Origin: Protopterus annectens
Lineage: Eukaryota; Chordata; Ceratodontiformes; Protopteridae
Length of the DNA: 64,000 nt
Direction: 5' to 3'
Assembly (NCBI RefSeq): GCF_019279795.1
Contig: NC_056731.1
Span: 862,058,571-862,122,570 of the forward strand
Part shown: positions 1-11,816 of the stretch, one piece after another
How the letters are laid out: each line of letters begins with the position of its first letter
How positions within the stretch are numbered: the first letter of the stretch is position 1
Position numbers and translations under genes: made by a program
The notes under the pieces: generated by a model
Database searches by the model: none
What the model was told of the DNA's origin: nothing
The model's input: the letters and a program-made list of their open reading frames with translations, nothing else

Positions 1-1552
1 GGGTAAAAAAAAATGCCACAATCATTATCATTCAGTTAATGCTCTCTCCACCTACATGTGTGTTATAGAACGAATTCTGAAGTGCATCAGCAGGCAAGAG
101 ACAGCATAGCACAGAAACTGCATGAAAAGGTATAAGTTCACAAGCTAAAGCAAAGTATTTCCATGCATTTTCCTCCAGTACTTAGGAACAAAAACATGAC
201 ACTGAAGTTATCCTACAGGATATAATAAAGCATTAAACAATTATGCACTTTCACAACAAATTTAACGTCTTTGTATATAATTTTGGAATTAGTTTAAGTA
301 TCTTGACAACAATGCTTTATTCATTTGCAATTTTACATAAAGCTGAAATTTTCCTCTGTTATGTTTGTTTGTTTGTTTTCGTCAATACCATGCAGTTTCC
401 TAGCTGATTTAAAATGAATTTATCTAGGAAACATGGCAAGAAAATTGGCATGAACTCTGTAGACAAAGCTACGTTTCTCTGAGACTCTGTCTTGTGGTGC
501 AGAATTACTCTTGAAAGTTTTATGAAAAGAAACTACTTATTAACAGTAGATAATAAGCTCTATAACTGCCATTGGATCAAAATTATTTCATGGTGTAATG
601 CCTGGACTTAAATTTTAAAAACTCAGATATGGATAACTGGGATCACTTGCTTTGACAGCATTCACTGAATGAACTAGCTAAACAGTCTAATTTAATTAAA
701 AAGCACTGGATGAAAATGCTAAGCCATCATAAATCATAAACAAGATGCTCTAGATTTAGGGCAATTTTGAGACACAGGGGCCAGAGGCATCAAAATTGAA
801 CTGCATCAGTCTCAGCCCATTTATTCCTTCATACAAGGAGTATATACCCATACTGTTTAAAGGTGGCAGCTGTGCGGAAAGATATCATTCAGGCAACCTT
901 GTACCCTCATTGGCATTCCACTAACTGAAGGTGTTGATATTAAACCTGTACCACTCCCCTAGTAGTAATGCATCCACCTGCATTCACTGCAGAGTCACCT
1001 ATGCCCCTCTATCCTGTGCATGCAGTCACCCTTACAAGCAAGGACATGGCCTACAATTGCTGGCTTGAGTAGAAACAGCACGTTCTTCCCAAAATGATGT
1101 CCTGCTTTTCATGCTCAGTCCTTCTGCCCTAGTACTGGAGTGGCAGTGGGTCAGCTGGGAGATACCACATCATCTTCCCCAATGTCATAACAGTTAAATT
1201 TCATTTTTCTCCTGCCAGACTGTGGTGTCAACCGATCCACAAATTGAACTTGGATCACCTGGGGCCTAGTCAGGGCTTTATCGATCTGTAAAACAGAGTG
1301 GGTTTATACATGCGAAAAGTGAAACACTCAATACATTTAAGCCATTAGAAGGTGTGGAATGAATAAAAGGAGAATTCAGGAGATGTAACAGCCTGTAAAT
1401 GAGATTATAAAATGGCAAGAAGAAGTTCTTTGAGTACTGCAATATGGCTGTTAAGCACTTTTTCATATATGTAAAATATAGAATTATATATACGAAAGAA
1501 GCACCAAGCTAGCAAAAAGCAGATTCGACAGAAATGCTTTGGTTGGACATAG
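1..1552. other. no recognisable gene
   Basis: AT-rich unique-looking sequence. The open frames are short and resemble no family I know. Nothing here supports an exon, RNA gene or mobile element. Confidence 0.6.
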
Positions 1553-1599
1553 GATCATAGGAAGTTACTAGGCTATTGGCCTTGAGGCCCTTATAAGCC

Positions 1600-3240
1600 T
1601 AGCCAAGAGTTTAGCTCATGTTTAGACAAGTCAGCACCCAAAGCTCCTGTCCAGCAGGTTGGACAGGTGGAATCCCAGGGGTGTATTTTCTATTTCCCAT
1701 CCAGTTTAGCCTATCTGTGTATGGTAAATGTGTGAGGCCCTGGATTCTTCTGGTGAGGAACCTCTGTGGTCTCCCTCTGGTTGCTGGTGCTTTGCGAGGC
1801 ACATGCCGAAGAGGGCACTGTACTCAATAATTGGCCTTATAAGGGAAGAATACATGGATATTATGCCATCCTTGTACCTGGATGAGATACCCTTACTTAT
1901 GAGGTGGGCCATGTAGAAAGCTTTCCATACAATGGACGCAGCATGGCTGTTAAAAGTCATGTTGCTATCAACCTGGGTGCCCAAATCCCTCATGACTGAT
2001 TGTATGCTTAGGACATTGCTATTAATGTGAAAATATGTTGGCATGTCATTCTCCCCAAAGGGGATGATGATGATGCATTTTTTGCCATTCAGCTTTTTAG
2101 GCCATGTTTCTGGCACCAGTCATTTGTTTGGGTGAGACCCTCTTGGAGGATCTCCACATCACTTGGGGAACTGATGACAGTGCTCAGCTTGCAGTCATCT
2201 GCAAAGTTGGTCAGCCATAGCCCACTAGTTTTGGTCTTCACCTCAGAGATGTATATCCCAAATAACAGAGGTCTCAAGACTGATCCCTGGGGTATGCCGC
2301 TCATTACGGGCCTACTGCTTGAGGTGGCTTCCCCTGTTTTGATTAAATGGGTTCTATCAGTGAGCCAGTTTGCTATCCATCTGATAACATATGGATTGAT
2401 GCCTAGTTGAGAGAGTTTATCTGTTATGCTCGAGTGGGGAATAGTGTCAAAGGCTTTGGCCAGACCAAGGTAGGAGGTATGCACATTTTCTCCTCATCCA
2501 TGACTTTGATGACTGTCTCAGAGAAGTCCACCAGATTTAACAGACATGATCTCCCCTTGACAAAGCCAAACTGTGTGGGGGCGAGTGTTTGGAGGTTGCC
2601 AATGTCCCTGTTAATGAGGTCCATGATAACCCATTCCATGGCCTTGCAGATCAGACTAGTTAGGCTGATGGGTCTATAACTTCCTGGATCGGTGGATGCT
2701 CCACCTTTGTGTCAAAGGATGACAGTGGCTGTCCACCACTCGGCTGGGACAAAGCTGGTACTCAGGCTTTGGTTGAATAGGGTGCCCAATGATTCTGCAT
2801 ATTCATGCCTGAGTTCATGTAGCATGCAGCCTGGGATGTTATCGAGTCCCATGGAGGCTGCATTTTTTGCCTTTGAGAGGGCAATGATAACCTGTTCCCT
2901 AGAGATAAGGGGAGGGGGGCAGGTACTCAGATGTCCTGATTTACTGATGGGGGGGATAGAGGTGTGAAGTTTTTGATGAATCTGTCAGCCAGTAGGTTGG
3001 CTAAATCTACAGCATTTGTGTATGTGTGTACTTGACCACCAGTTCTGAACAGATCTGGGTCCTTCCTTGAGATTATGGAAATATGTGAAGAAGGCCTTAT
3101 GACTGTCTCTAGTAGATGTAGCCAATTGGGACTCGAAGTTGGCTATAGAGGATTTCACTAGTGCTTTTATTTGCTTGTTCAGGCTAAGGAGAGATCGCTT
3201 CCAATTGGGCACCTGCTCCTTTTTGGTCCTGGACAGCAAT
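1600..3240 (-). pseudogene. CR1-A reverse transcriptase domain
   Basis: C-terminal part of CR1 ORF2. The spacer between endonuclease and RT lies at 2985-3239. RT motifs follow: QFGFVKGRSCLLNLVDF near 2560, LAKAFDTIPHS near 2450, SGIPQGSVL near 2300 and the catalytic FADDCKL near 2205. In this family FADD takes the place of the common YADD. The thumb and C-terminal region reach about 1700. At least three frame changes separate these blocks, so it is a pseudogene. Confidence 0.88.
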
Positions 3241-3539
3241 TTTTTCCCTTTTGTTATATAGTTTACTTATTGCAGATGTCCGCCAGACAGGTTTACTCTT
3301 CCTTGCGGGGGATGATTTTGTCCTGTCAGGTATTCCTGATTCCATGCAGCTATATAAGTCCTCGTACAGTACTTGGTGTAGATTTGGAAATTGGTGCCAG
3401 TTCCAACAGAAGGGGAGGGGGTTGTGAAGCTGTTTATACCATCCCTCAGGAGATTGTAATCAGCTTTGAAGAAGTTTTTTTTGTTTGACCATAGCTAGAG
3501 GGAGGTCAGGGGAGATGCTGACTTCTAAAGTGACTGCTT

Positions 3540-4135
3540 TATGGTCGGATCTTACCAGGGAGGAAGATACTGTAGGGGTGCTGCATTGGTTACTCATGTT
3601 GGTTAATACCAAGTCCAAGATATTATCACCTCTTTGTGGGGGTACTGACTAGCTGTTCCAAGGCATTTGCATTGATAAAATTGAGGAATCTTTGGGCATT
3701 TGCATTCTGGCATGAGTAGTTTTTCCAATCTATGGTTGGGTAGTTAAAATCGCTCATGATCAGGGTAAAGGGTTGAATCTTGATAGATATGAAGAGGACC
3801 AGACAGGTGGAGTGGGCATCTTGAGTCAAATTTGGGGGCCTGTAGCATGCTATAATTTGAATAGGAGTCTTGTCAATGGTTAACTGCACCTGGAGTGTCT
3901 CGTGTGCGTCAAACTGTTTGACCAGCCTGGAGGTGTGTACGTCTTTAATACATATTGAAACTTCACCTCCTTTGGCTTTGCTGCCCACAGTTTGGGGTCT
4001 GAATGTATGATAGGATGAGTAACCAGGTAAAGCTGGGGTGCTCTCCACAGCTTTGAACCAGGTTTCTGTGACTGCACAAATGTCAGCATCTTACAGGGTT
4101 AAGAATGCTTGCAATGAGTGCAGTTTCATGTTTAA
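3540..4135 (-). pseudogene. CR1-A APE-like endonuclease domain
   Basis: N-terminal part of CR1 ORF2, which nicks target DNA. Recognisable blocks are an ETWFK-like glutamate motif near 4055, ACYRPP near 3845, SDFNYPTIDW near 3750 (GDFNYP in other copies) and the conserved LVLTN-type region near 3610. The frame breaks at several places. The RT domain follows downstream in the same element. Confidence 0.8.
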
Positions 4136-4189
4136 ACTCGTAGCGTTTACAGCATGACTTTTAATTTGCATTTTGTTGAAATTTTTATG

Positions 4190-4738
4190 TTGGTTTTATC
4201 AAGCTCAGGACTCTTTCTAAAAAAGGCACAATGAGGGAAGCAAGGGCCTTTGCCAGAAGACTGAAGCCCAAGTGAGACAGATGCAGGCCATCTCTATTAA
4301 AGCATTGTGGTCTGTCGATCATATCTTCCCAGACTGTCAGGTACTGGATTCCCCTGGAATGACACCAGAATCTAAGTCAATTGTTGAAGTCAATCATTTT
4401 CTATTTGTATTGAGGCATCATTCTGGGTGATGGTAGAATGCTGCTTAAGGCTAGGGACACACCTCCCTGGGACACATATTCAGTGAGCTCAATCATGTCT
4501 CTCTTCATATAGTCTAGGGAGGTACATCTCAAGTCGTTCACCCCAACATGAACTATGGCAGAGTCATACCAGTACCTGTTGCTGACATACTCAAGTGCGT
4601 GTGTGATATGGCAGATTCTGGCACTTGACAGACAATTAACTGTGACATTCTCCTTATCCAGCACTGGTGAGAAACAATGGATTCTCCTATGACTAATATG
4701 TTGGGTTTATGGTTAGGCCTTTGTGGTTGCGAGACATG
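4190..4738 (-). pseudogene. CR1-A ORF1, SGNH/GDSL esterase-like domain
   Basis: CR1 ORF1 proteins can carry an SGNH-hydrolase (esterase) domain; its role in retrotransposition is not settled. Three blocks can be read: a block I equivalent (ILVIGESIV, near 4690) where copy D has GDSIV; the block HVGVNDLR, holding the family's Gly-x-Asn, near 4540; and the C-terminal RDGLHLSHLGF, holding the Asp-x-x-His pair, near 4290. Here the block I Asp is Glu, and frames shift between blocks. The reading frame is not intact, so no product is expected. Confidence 0.75.
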
Positions 4739-4910
4739 GCTACATAGTCTGAAGTTGGCACCATTATGTACTCTGTGGCAAATCTGGAATAAAGCTAAGT
4801 GAAACTAAAATCCAGAGGTGTGTGTGTCACTTAACATCCTTCTGCACAATGTCTGACTGCACATACATCTGAGGACAAATGCATATGCATCCCAGATCAA
4901 GTGCATCATG

Positions 4911-5012
4911 ACCTCCAAACTTACCAAAACTAGTTGTAGTGATACCAACAGGAGGCAAAAGAAGATTATTGACTTGGAAACAAAATTAAAGGTGATTAAA
5001 CAACATTAAGGT
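4911..5012 (+). pseudogene. Tigger/Jerky-type transposase N-terminus, fragment
   Basis: A short open stretch starts with ATG at 4911 and reads into a basic segment followed by KKIIDLETKLKVIKQH. This resembles the first helix of the CENP-B/pipsqueak-type DNA-binding domain at the start of pogo/Tigger transposases and Jerky-like genes. A stop follows at once and CR1 copy B takes over. Only about 33 residues remain, so the assignment is tentative. Confidence 0.4.
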
Positions 5013-6313
5013 GGAAAATGGTGGTCCCGCTACACAAGGGTGGGGCCACAACTGACCCTGGGAACTACCGACCAATAAGCCTGACCAGTCTGATCTGTAA
5101 GGCTGTGGAGTGAATCATTATGGAACTCATAAATGGAGAGATTGGGAACCTCCAGTCACTGGACCCCACACAGTTCGGCTTCGTCAAGGGCAGATCATGC
5201 CTCCTGAACCTGGTGGATTTCTTTGAGACAGTTACTCAGGCTATAGATAAGGGAAAGGAGGTACACACGGCTTACCTTGACCTTGCTAAAGCATTTGACA
5301 CCATTCCCCATTCAGGTATTATTGATAAGCTCACCAGCCTGGGCATAAACCCTTACGTCACAAGATGGATCGCAAACTGGCTCTCAGACAGATCCCATAA
5401 AGTAAGAGTAGCGGGATCTATGTCAGAATCCAGACCAGTAATGAGTGGTGTGCCTCAGGGCTCTGTCCTGGGGCCCCTCCTGTTTGGCATATACTTCTCA
5501 GAAATACAGGCAAGCACGGAAGGGTTGTGGCTGACTAAGTTTGCGGACAACTGCAAACTGGGTGATCTAATAGAGTCTCCGGCCGACATGGAGATCCTCC
5601 AGAAGGGCCTAAATGAGACTGATGCATGGTGTCAAAGCCATGGTCTCAAGCTAAATGCAAAAAAATGCGTAGTAATCCCCTTTGGAAAAAACAGAGTAAC
5701 CGCAAACTACAACATAGGAGGTAATCCCCTGAAATCTGAAGAAGAAATAAGGGATCTAGGGACCCAAGTAGATAGTCAGCTTTCCTTTGATAACCATGTT
5801 GCAAAAGTGGTTAGAAAATCCTTCTATGTGACCCATCTGATCACGAAAGGGTTTGCATGAAGATCTAAGGATGTAATGGTGCCCCTCTACTCTTCCCTCA
5901 TCAGACCCATTATTGAGTACAATGCACCAATTGGAATGTACCTGGCTAGACATCTCCAGCAGCTGGAGAGACCACAAAGGTACCTAACCAAGAGGATTAC
6001 TGGCCTCAAACAGTTGCCCTATGCAGCACGATTGAAAATGCTAAGACTGTTCTCTGTTGCATACCGCTTTCTCAGAGGCGATCTCTGTCTAACGTACAGA
6101 ACCATGTCCAACCCAGAATTGTTGAACATGCTCCATCTTAGCAAAACCAAATCTACTCGAGCTACACGCTCTAGGGATATAAACCTCAACACAACAATGA
6201 ATAGAACATGCTGGAGGGATAGATTCCCTTTGCAGAGACTACCCTTACTATGGAACAGGGTCCCGATCTACATAAGATAGAGCCCCTCACTATCACTCTT
6301 CAAGAGGAACAAA
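5013..6313 (+). pseudogene. CR1 LINE copy B, reverse transcriptase in one frame with three stops
   Basis: 5'-truncated CR1 copy that begins at the RT finger motif VVPLHKGG and keeps one reading frame to 6310. It shows NYRPISLTSL, QFGFVKGRSCLLNLVDF, LAKAFDTIPHSG, SGVPQGSVLGPLLFGIYF, FADNCKLG and the C-terminal LLWNRVP region. The catalytic FADD is FADN, which removes the second aspartate. Three nonsense codons interrupt it: TGA at 5111, TGA at 5858 and TAG at 6278; two sit where sister copies have Arg or Gln, as expected from C-to-T change. The absence of frameshifts suggests a younger copy than A or C. It ends abruptly at PLE-3 without its 3' tail. Confidence 0.92.
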
Positions 6314-7230
6314 TAACCACAGAAGAAGGCAGGTGCCCCAACGTTCACTAGTAATCACAAAAAAAGCACCAGCATCCAGGAAAAGTGACACGAACAGTTT
6401 AATTCACTAACGCTGAAACTTCACAACACGTTTTCATCCTTGACTTCATCAGATACCAACACTCTTGGTGCACTCATCTTAAATACATTAACTAATTAAT
6501 GGTAGCCAATGACAAACAAATTGATTAATTAGAGTTAGTTAAAAGCACATACACATATATATATATATACACACACAGATTATACTTCCTAAAACCACCA
6601 TAAAATTCATACCCTATAATAAACCACATATAAAAAACATGAATGCTTGTGAATATAAATTTAAATATATAAAAATGAACCTTAAATAAAACTATGACAT
6701 TATGTTCTAAAAAATTTTTTGTAATGACAATATTTGTTAAAATAATATAAAAATCCTATAATTTAGCAGATCTCAATTTTAAAACTGGCTTGAGTGAAAT
6801 CATGTCATTGAGACCTGGTTTTCTATTTGCTTCTAAAACAATTTGCCAAAATAGTTCTCTGTATTCCACCAGTGTTTCCCAATTCCCCCCTCTAGGGTCA
6901 ACCGGCACACATTCTAACACAAAAATCTAAATGTAGCTAGTTTACATGTAATGGTATGCTTGTATAATGCATTGTTTTCTTTTTTGGTCCTGATGTCATA
7001 TAAATGTTCATAGATTCTTTGCTTTAACATTCTCTCACTCTTCCCTATGTAAAATGAATCACACTTTGTACAGGTAGCTAAATATATTATACCCTTGGTG
7101 TTACAGTTAACATATGTTCCTAGAGTTAATGTCCTTTGTCTAATAGGTAAGTCTAATGTTTGTCCAACATTAAGATGTTTACAATAACTGCAACTTCCAC
7201 ATTTAAATAAACCTACTTTTTCCTAGTAGC
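6314..7230 (-). mobile_element. PLE-3, Penelope-like element 3' fragment
   Basis: Minus-strand remnant of a Penelope-like element. It retains the GIY-YIG endonuclease and C-terminal tail plus an AT-rich 3' UTR of about 440 bases that includes a short TA/CA microsatellite near 6549-6576. The 3' end abuts CR1 copy B at about 6314. The reverse transcriptase is missing; homology stops near 7230. Confidence 0.8.
6756..7230 (-). pseudogene. PLE-3 GIY-YIG endonuclease domain and C-terminus
   Basis: PLE GIY-YIG domains nick target DNA. Read from 7230 down, the fragment has the cysteine-rich CGSCSYCKH, the GIY equivalent GIIYLATC, the YIG block CDSFYIGKSERMLKQRI, EHLYDI, and ALYKHT. A one-base frameshift near 6922 precedes the conserved C-terminal block GGNWETLVEYRELFWQIVL and KPGLND. 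The stop is at 6756-6758. This order (Cys-rich linker, GIY, YIG, Arg, His-Glu region, GLN tail) is diagnostic of endonuclease-bearing PLEs. Confidence 0.85.
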
Positions 7231-7640
7231 TTTCTCAAACAATTTTTCAGTTGTACCTCTCTCCAAATCAAGGATTTGATGCTAACAGGAGGTTCACAAC
7301 TGCATGATAACACTGACTCCACTGACACCTCATAGCCCATTGCAATAATGATATCCTCAGGAATATAAATGGAACCTTGAAGCCTGAGGTAGCCATCAAG
7401 TCCAGAAGAGAAATAAAAGTGCAAGTTAGGACCCTACAATGTTTTCATACTAAACTGGACAAGGGTATGGCCTCTTGTGACTCTAAACACACAGAAGTAA
7501 CCAATACTGGGACATGCCTAACTCCTCTGTGATAAAGGACTTCCTCTGAGCTGGGATCAGAAAGTATATCTTCCAATTAATGGTTACACCAAGACAGTGT
7601 ATCTACAAGAACACCAGACTGCACTGGTTGCATCCACAGA
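7231..7640. other. no recognisable gene
   Basis: Nothing coding or repetitive recognised. It lies between the PLE-3 break and a possible DIRS relic. Confidence 0.5.
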
Positions 7641-8600
7641 GACCATTATGAAGCTACAGCAAAAAAAGAGAAATGCTCCACTATAGGCTGTCTCAGACCA
7701 AAGTCAGGACTGTGGTGAGGCCACTAAGGAATTTGTAAACCTGGACAATTTAACTGGCACTTGAGGGGACAAGACTGTGCAAGACTGGAGGGCCTTCATC
7801 AGATTCCAGGAGACCTCTTCCTCTTTTGCTGAGTGTAGCAGTCAAGAGGTGGAAGAGACAAAATGGGCTGATAGAGGTTCTCCATACAGGACAGGCCTAC
7901 AAGTTCTAGGTAGGCTGGCCAAAGAGCATATCCCCAAAATGTGAGCATCAAATACTTATTCAATAGCTCCTCCTTCAGATAGGACAATCTCATCCTGAAC
8001 AAGCACACAACTGAGCCTGTCGCCCTAGCTGAGGCATCAGCATGGTCAAAAAGTATAATGAAGCATAGAGTATCTTACAGTGGTGGCTGTGGATAGGGTC
8101 TTGTGAAGATCATTCTTGCACCCAGAATCATGAAGCTCCTCAAGCTTCACCAGTATCTTTATCATTGGTGGATCTGGAACTGGGATAAGTGGGATAGATG
8201 GTTCAAGCCTCTGTGGCCATTACAGAACAGACATAATCCCTCTTGCCATGTTGTGTAGCAAGGCGGCATAGGGCTGAGGTCTTTGGATCCTATGCTGGAC
8301 CATGGAGTTTGCAAATAAACCAGCATTGTGGTACTTGGTGAGGTGCTAGACCCATTCAGACTATGACTTAAAAGGATACTGGTCTTTTTCAAGGTCAAAG
8401 GGGCACAGTCTAGGTGCCTCTGTGTTGCTCTACAGGCATCCATAATGACTGGAGGAGAGCAATGACCTAAGACTTCTCCGGATTCTTCCCCTGGGGTTAA
8501 GCTGGTGCATATAGATTCATCATCCTTGCCACTCTCTACCACAGTGGTCTTGAGATCTTCTGAATCTTCATGGGATCCTGAGGGTAAGAAAGTGCCAGAA
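7640..8600 (-). pseudogene. possible DIRS-type gag relic
   Basis: On the minus strand, 8060-7940 reads DASARATGSVVC followed by an L-Y-L-K segment and, after a frame change, a W/F-G-Y-A-L-F-G-like block. This recalls the helical gag region of vertebrate DIRS-type retrotransposons from memory. A further open stretch lies at 8162-8542 (minus), Ser/Thr/Pro rich. No tyrosine recombinase or RT is seen. It could also be an unrelated decayed repeat. Confidence 0.25.
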
Positions 8601-11427
8601 CTTCCCTTTGCTACCCACGGACGTGTTTAGGCAAGATCGAGCATGGAACAGAATACTATTAGGTATAAGGGAACTGAGAACTGGCACTGGCCACATGTTA
8701 GCCAAAGGCAATGTAGAATGAGAAGAGAGGCATGCACCAAACCCGATGCAGACTTTAGACTGAACCTGGTGCAGACTTCAGAGTGAACATCCTAACAGAG
8801 CACTCTCTTATACACAAGTGAAGCTTTTACCAGACTTCCAGCATCTGATTAATGTCCTTGCCCTTAAATGTGAATCCTAGAGAAGAAAGACTACATAGAA
8901 CCTCTTGACTTGGTCCAGCTGGCCTATAATAGCCTGATGACCTGACTCAGAAGTAGAGTTGCAGTTCTAAAGTACTCTGATAACTGACTGGATGACTCAG
9001 TAGACTGCACTCTTGTATCAGTCTGGTCATTTACAAGCTTCTACCAATCATCTGAAAAATGGATATTGTAAAAACTTTGGAATACACCAACCAGGGTGGG
9101 AATTACGAGCACATTTCTGCCAGGCTTTAGGTTATCAAGTGCGAATCAAAATCAGTTTGGACTTGAGCTATTGGTGGACAAAGGTGAGAACCCCCCCCCC
9201 CCGAATTAATCCAAAAGGCTGGATGGACACAGGACTTACACCTTGAAGAGTTTCAGGCCTAGAAATGGCCTCTGACTCTTTGTCTTTGTTGTGATTTTGG
9301 TGTATATGTCTAGGGTTGTGGGGAACTTCAGTTCCTGAAACCAATATTCCCAACAGAATGAAGTGGTTGTGGAAGAAATAGCCCCGACTGTGTCAGACTT
9401 AATAAAATGTATGGTGTGATATGCAATATCATGACAGTAAATGTTCCCTCATTTCTTAAACTTTATTAAAAATAGTAACTTATTTGAGAATCAAAAAGCA
9501 GGAAAGGTTTAACTCTAGAATACAAAACAGTTATGTGCATATGTTATTGAAACCTTAGTAATGAGCACTGTTGATACAGAATAACATGCTGTCACAACAA
9601 AACTAACCAAGACACCTTGATGAAAGGAAGTGAAGATATTGGTCTAGACGATAAACAGAGAAGTCCCTAAAAAGTGAGTAAAACTGGGTAATAACACCTG
9701 GAAGTCTGTTATAAACATACACATTTTCTTACATTTGAAACCAGGGCTAGGATTCATAAAGATTCTCTCTGCCTGCATTAACTGGCTAAAGCAGGTTGGT
9801 GAATTAGTGGGATGGAGAGAATCTCTGATTCAGAGACGAGGTAAAACTGCATACAGAAATACCTCACGAAAGATTTATTAACCTTGTCACTGAATTGAAC
9901 ACTAGTGCTGTGCTAGTGTTCTCTGTACTAATCCATGCATTGCAGTAATGTCGGCACTCCTTCTTCATGCACATACCCACATACCCACACATACATACAC
10001 ACAAATAAACAAGCATCCACAAACAAGCCCACACACTGGCTCACACTTGCAGAAACATTCACCCAGACACTTGTGCAAACACTCCAAAAGATACTCACAC
10101 ACATTCAATTTGCCCCATTCATGCCTTACATGCCTCTTGTATTTTCATTCAAAGAATGGCAGAATATAGTCAAAAATGTATCTAAAATATCAGCTATAAA
10201 CTACCTGCTTTAGCCTAAGAGATATGTTGATTCTTAACATTTCTATTTTTTTTCATTCTAGCATATAATTTCAGAGAGCTTGTCAGCAGCAGAATTTGAG
10301 CTCTATCCCAAGGCTATGCTTCAGTAAGCAAAGCAGTAGCTCCAGTGCATTCTGTTACCTTTTATAACTGTTAACTGTGAACTATTTTTTTATAGGCAAA
10401 CAGCTCCTCTGTTTAAAAGTCCCCTAACAGGATTGTATGTGGCTTTAGTTTAATTCTAGAAGGTTCTCCTCGATTCTATAGTTACATATCCAAGAGGAAA
10501 TGGTAAGATTCAGCACAGCTAAACCTCAATTAAGAAATGAATGAGGGAACCCTGTCACATTCAAGCAGCAAAATTCTGCAATACTGCACAGCTGCACAGT
10601 TATGAAGCAAGGTTTGAACTGCAACACACTTCCATAGTAGCAAAAGCATTTTCAAATCATTTTACACATTTTGTTTTACATATTACAGATCACTGAAAGT
10701 GGTGTGTACAATGCAACCTTTCTCACTTTTATCTTTTAAACAAGTATTTCCACTTTTTTTTTTACTTTGACACAGCTTCAATACAGCTAGTTTACATTAT
10801 ATTCATTTTCTTTTTCTGTACGACAGGTAAAATTCTTTTTGTTTATGACCATCATCCTCATATGCATCATGCAATCATATTGCTAAAAAGCTCATATTAA
10901 TTCCTGGCAGTGGTGTGGATTATGAGGCCATACCCCCTGGATATCACAATGGCAATGAAGAATGCTCTGCTAGTAGCTTATAATGCTTAAATGTTTAGGA
11001 GAAACTGAATAACTCACATGCAGAAATTACCCTGAAAGTGACTGTTTCCCTGAATGCTTTTGGTTTCTCCATGATCTTTCTCAGTGAAAGGGACTTTATC
11101 TTTTTCTATCCTGTTCACAATGTAAACATTTTTATTATTTTTATCAGCAATGGAAGCCTTCAAAGATGCATCACCATTACAGCCAGCACTGGACTGAGCT
11201 TTTTAAAGTTTCACATTTTGGTTTTCTGTTTATTTTTCCTTGGATTTCTCTAACATATTTTGAAGAAACTGGCTCCTGGTTTCTTTTAAGGTTATTTACC
11301 ACTGTATGATTTCTTTCTTTCAGCTTTCTTTTCAATTTATGCAACTTCTTCTATTAACCAAAGTCTTTTTAAAAGTTCTAAAGTTTTAAGCTTCAGTTTA
11401 GTGGCTTTGTTACGTCTGTTACAAGTA
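8601..11427. other. no recognisable gene; simple repeats only
   Basis: Contains a C run (9191-9202), a CA-rich stretch (9965-10100) and a perfect 9-bp inverted repeat with a 7-base loop near 9896-9920. Open frames are short and low-complexity. Confidence 0.5.
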
Positions 11428-11580
11428 CATGCACTTGGCTTAATGGTTAAAGTGCTTACCTTACAGACACAAGGTGCAGGGCTTGATTCTCACAGGGGGT
11501 AATTGGCTAGACTCACAAGGGCAATTAGTCTAATACTAACCTATGAACTTGTATCATGTACTGGCCATAGGCAAAATACA
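11428..11580 (+). mobile_element. tRNA-derived SINE with CR1-like tail
   Basis: The head carries a box A-like TGGCTTAATGGTTAAAGTG (11436) and a box B-like GGCTTGATTCTCAC (11480), as in tRNA-derived SINEs. The tail, from GGCTAGACTCACAAGG to CTAACCTATGAACTTG, aligns with the 3' end of the CR1 family in this window (copy D reads GGCTAGGCTTGTAAATG to CTATGAACCTATATG in its own sense). This suggests mobilisation by the CR1 machinery. It stops about 90 bases before PLE-1. Confidence 0.65.
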
Positions 11581-11666
11581 CACTTGTAACAAAAGTCTTT
11601 AAAAGCTGTGTCCACCATAAGCACACCTGCTTATCAGTGTTGGTAGGGAAGACACTTGATAATAGA

Positions 11667-11681
11667 TTTAACTCAAATTAA
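11667..11681. repeat. left target-site duplication of PLE-1
   Basis: TTTAACTCAAATTAA, identical to 25018-25032. Fifteen matching bases on both sides of 13.3 kb mark a single insertion. Confidence 0.9.
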
Positions 11682-11770
11682 AGCTGTCCGAAAAAAGTAA
11701 GAAACCAGCATACAGTGGCAAAATTATCCTTTATTGTTAAAGTGCATCCGCACTGTACAAATAGAACAAG

Positions 11771-11816
11771 AACAGACCGGTTTCGGCTTTACATTTTCAT
11801 AGCCTTCATCAGTGTT
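11771..11816 (-). ncRNA. hammerhead ribozyme in PLE-1, core intact
   Basis: On the minus strand: stem I AACA/TGTT (4 bp), core CTGATGA, one unpaired A, stem II GGCT/AGCC, GAA, palindromic stem III ACCGGT, cleavage C at 11775. This order fits a type I hammerhead with minimal stem III, a form reported at PLE ends that may act as a dimer. All core residues are present. The extra A before stem II departs from the textbook fold. Confidence 0.75.

Larger units (their letters stand above)
1553..4740 (-). mobile_element. CR1 LINE copy A, 5'-truncated
   Basis: This is a non-LTR retrotransposon of the CR1 clade, read from high to low coordinates. In element order it shows the end of an esterase-type ORF1, an APE-type endonuclease and a reverse transcriptase, then a short 3' UTR. 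The 3' end at 1553-1570 has two imperfect copies of the octamer CTATGATC, the type of short tandem tail expected of CR1. Many stops and frameshifts make it a dead copy. Its protein blocks match copies B, C and D in this window, so all four belong to one family. Confidence 0.9.

Noticed and set aside
6425-6460. Hammerhead-like letters in PLE-3 (minus): CTGATGA and GAAA
   Set aside because: Stem II would have only about three pairs and no stem I partner is found after the GAAA, so the fold is not supported.
9935-10213. His/Thr-rich open frames
   Set aside because: They are translations of a CA-rich simple repeat.
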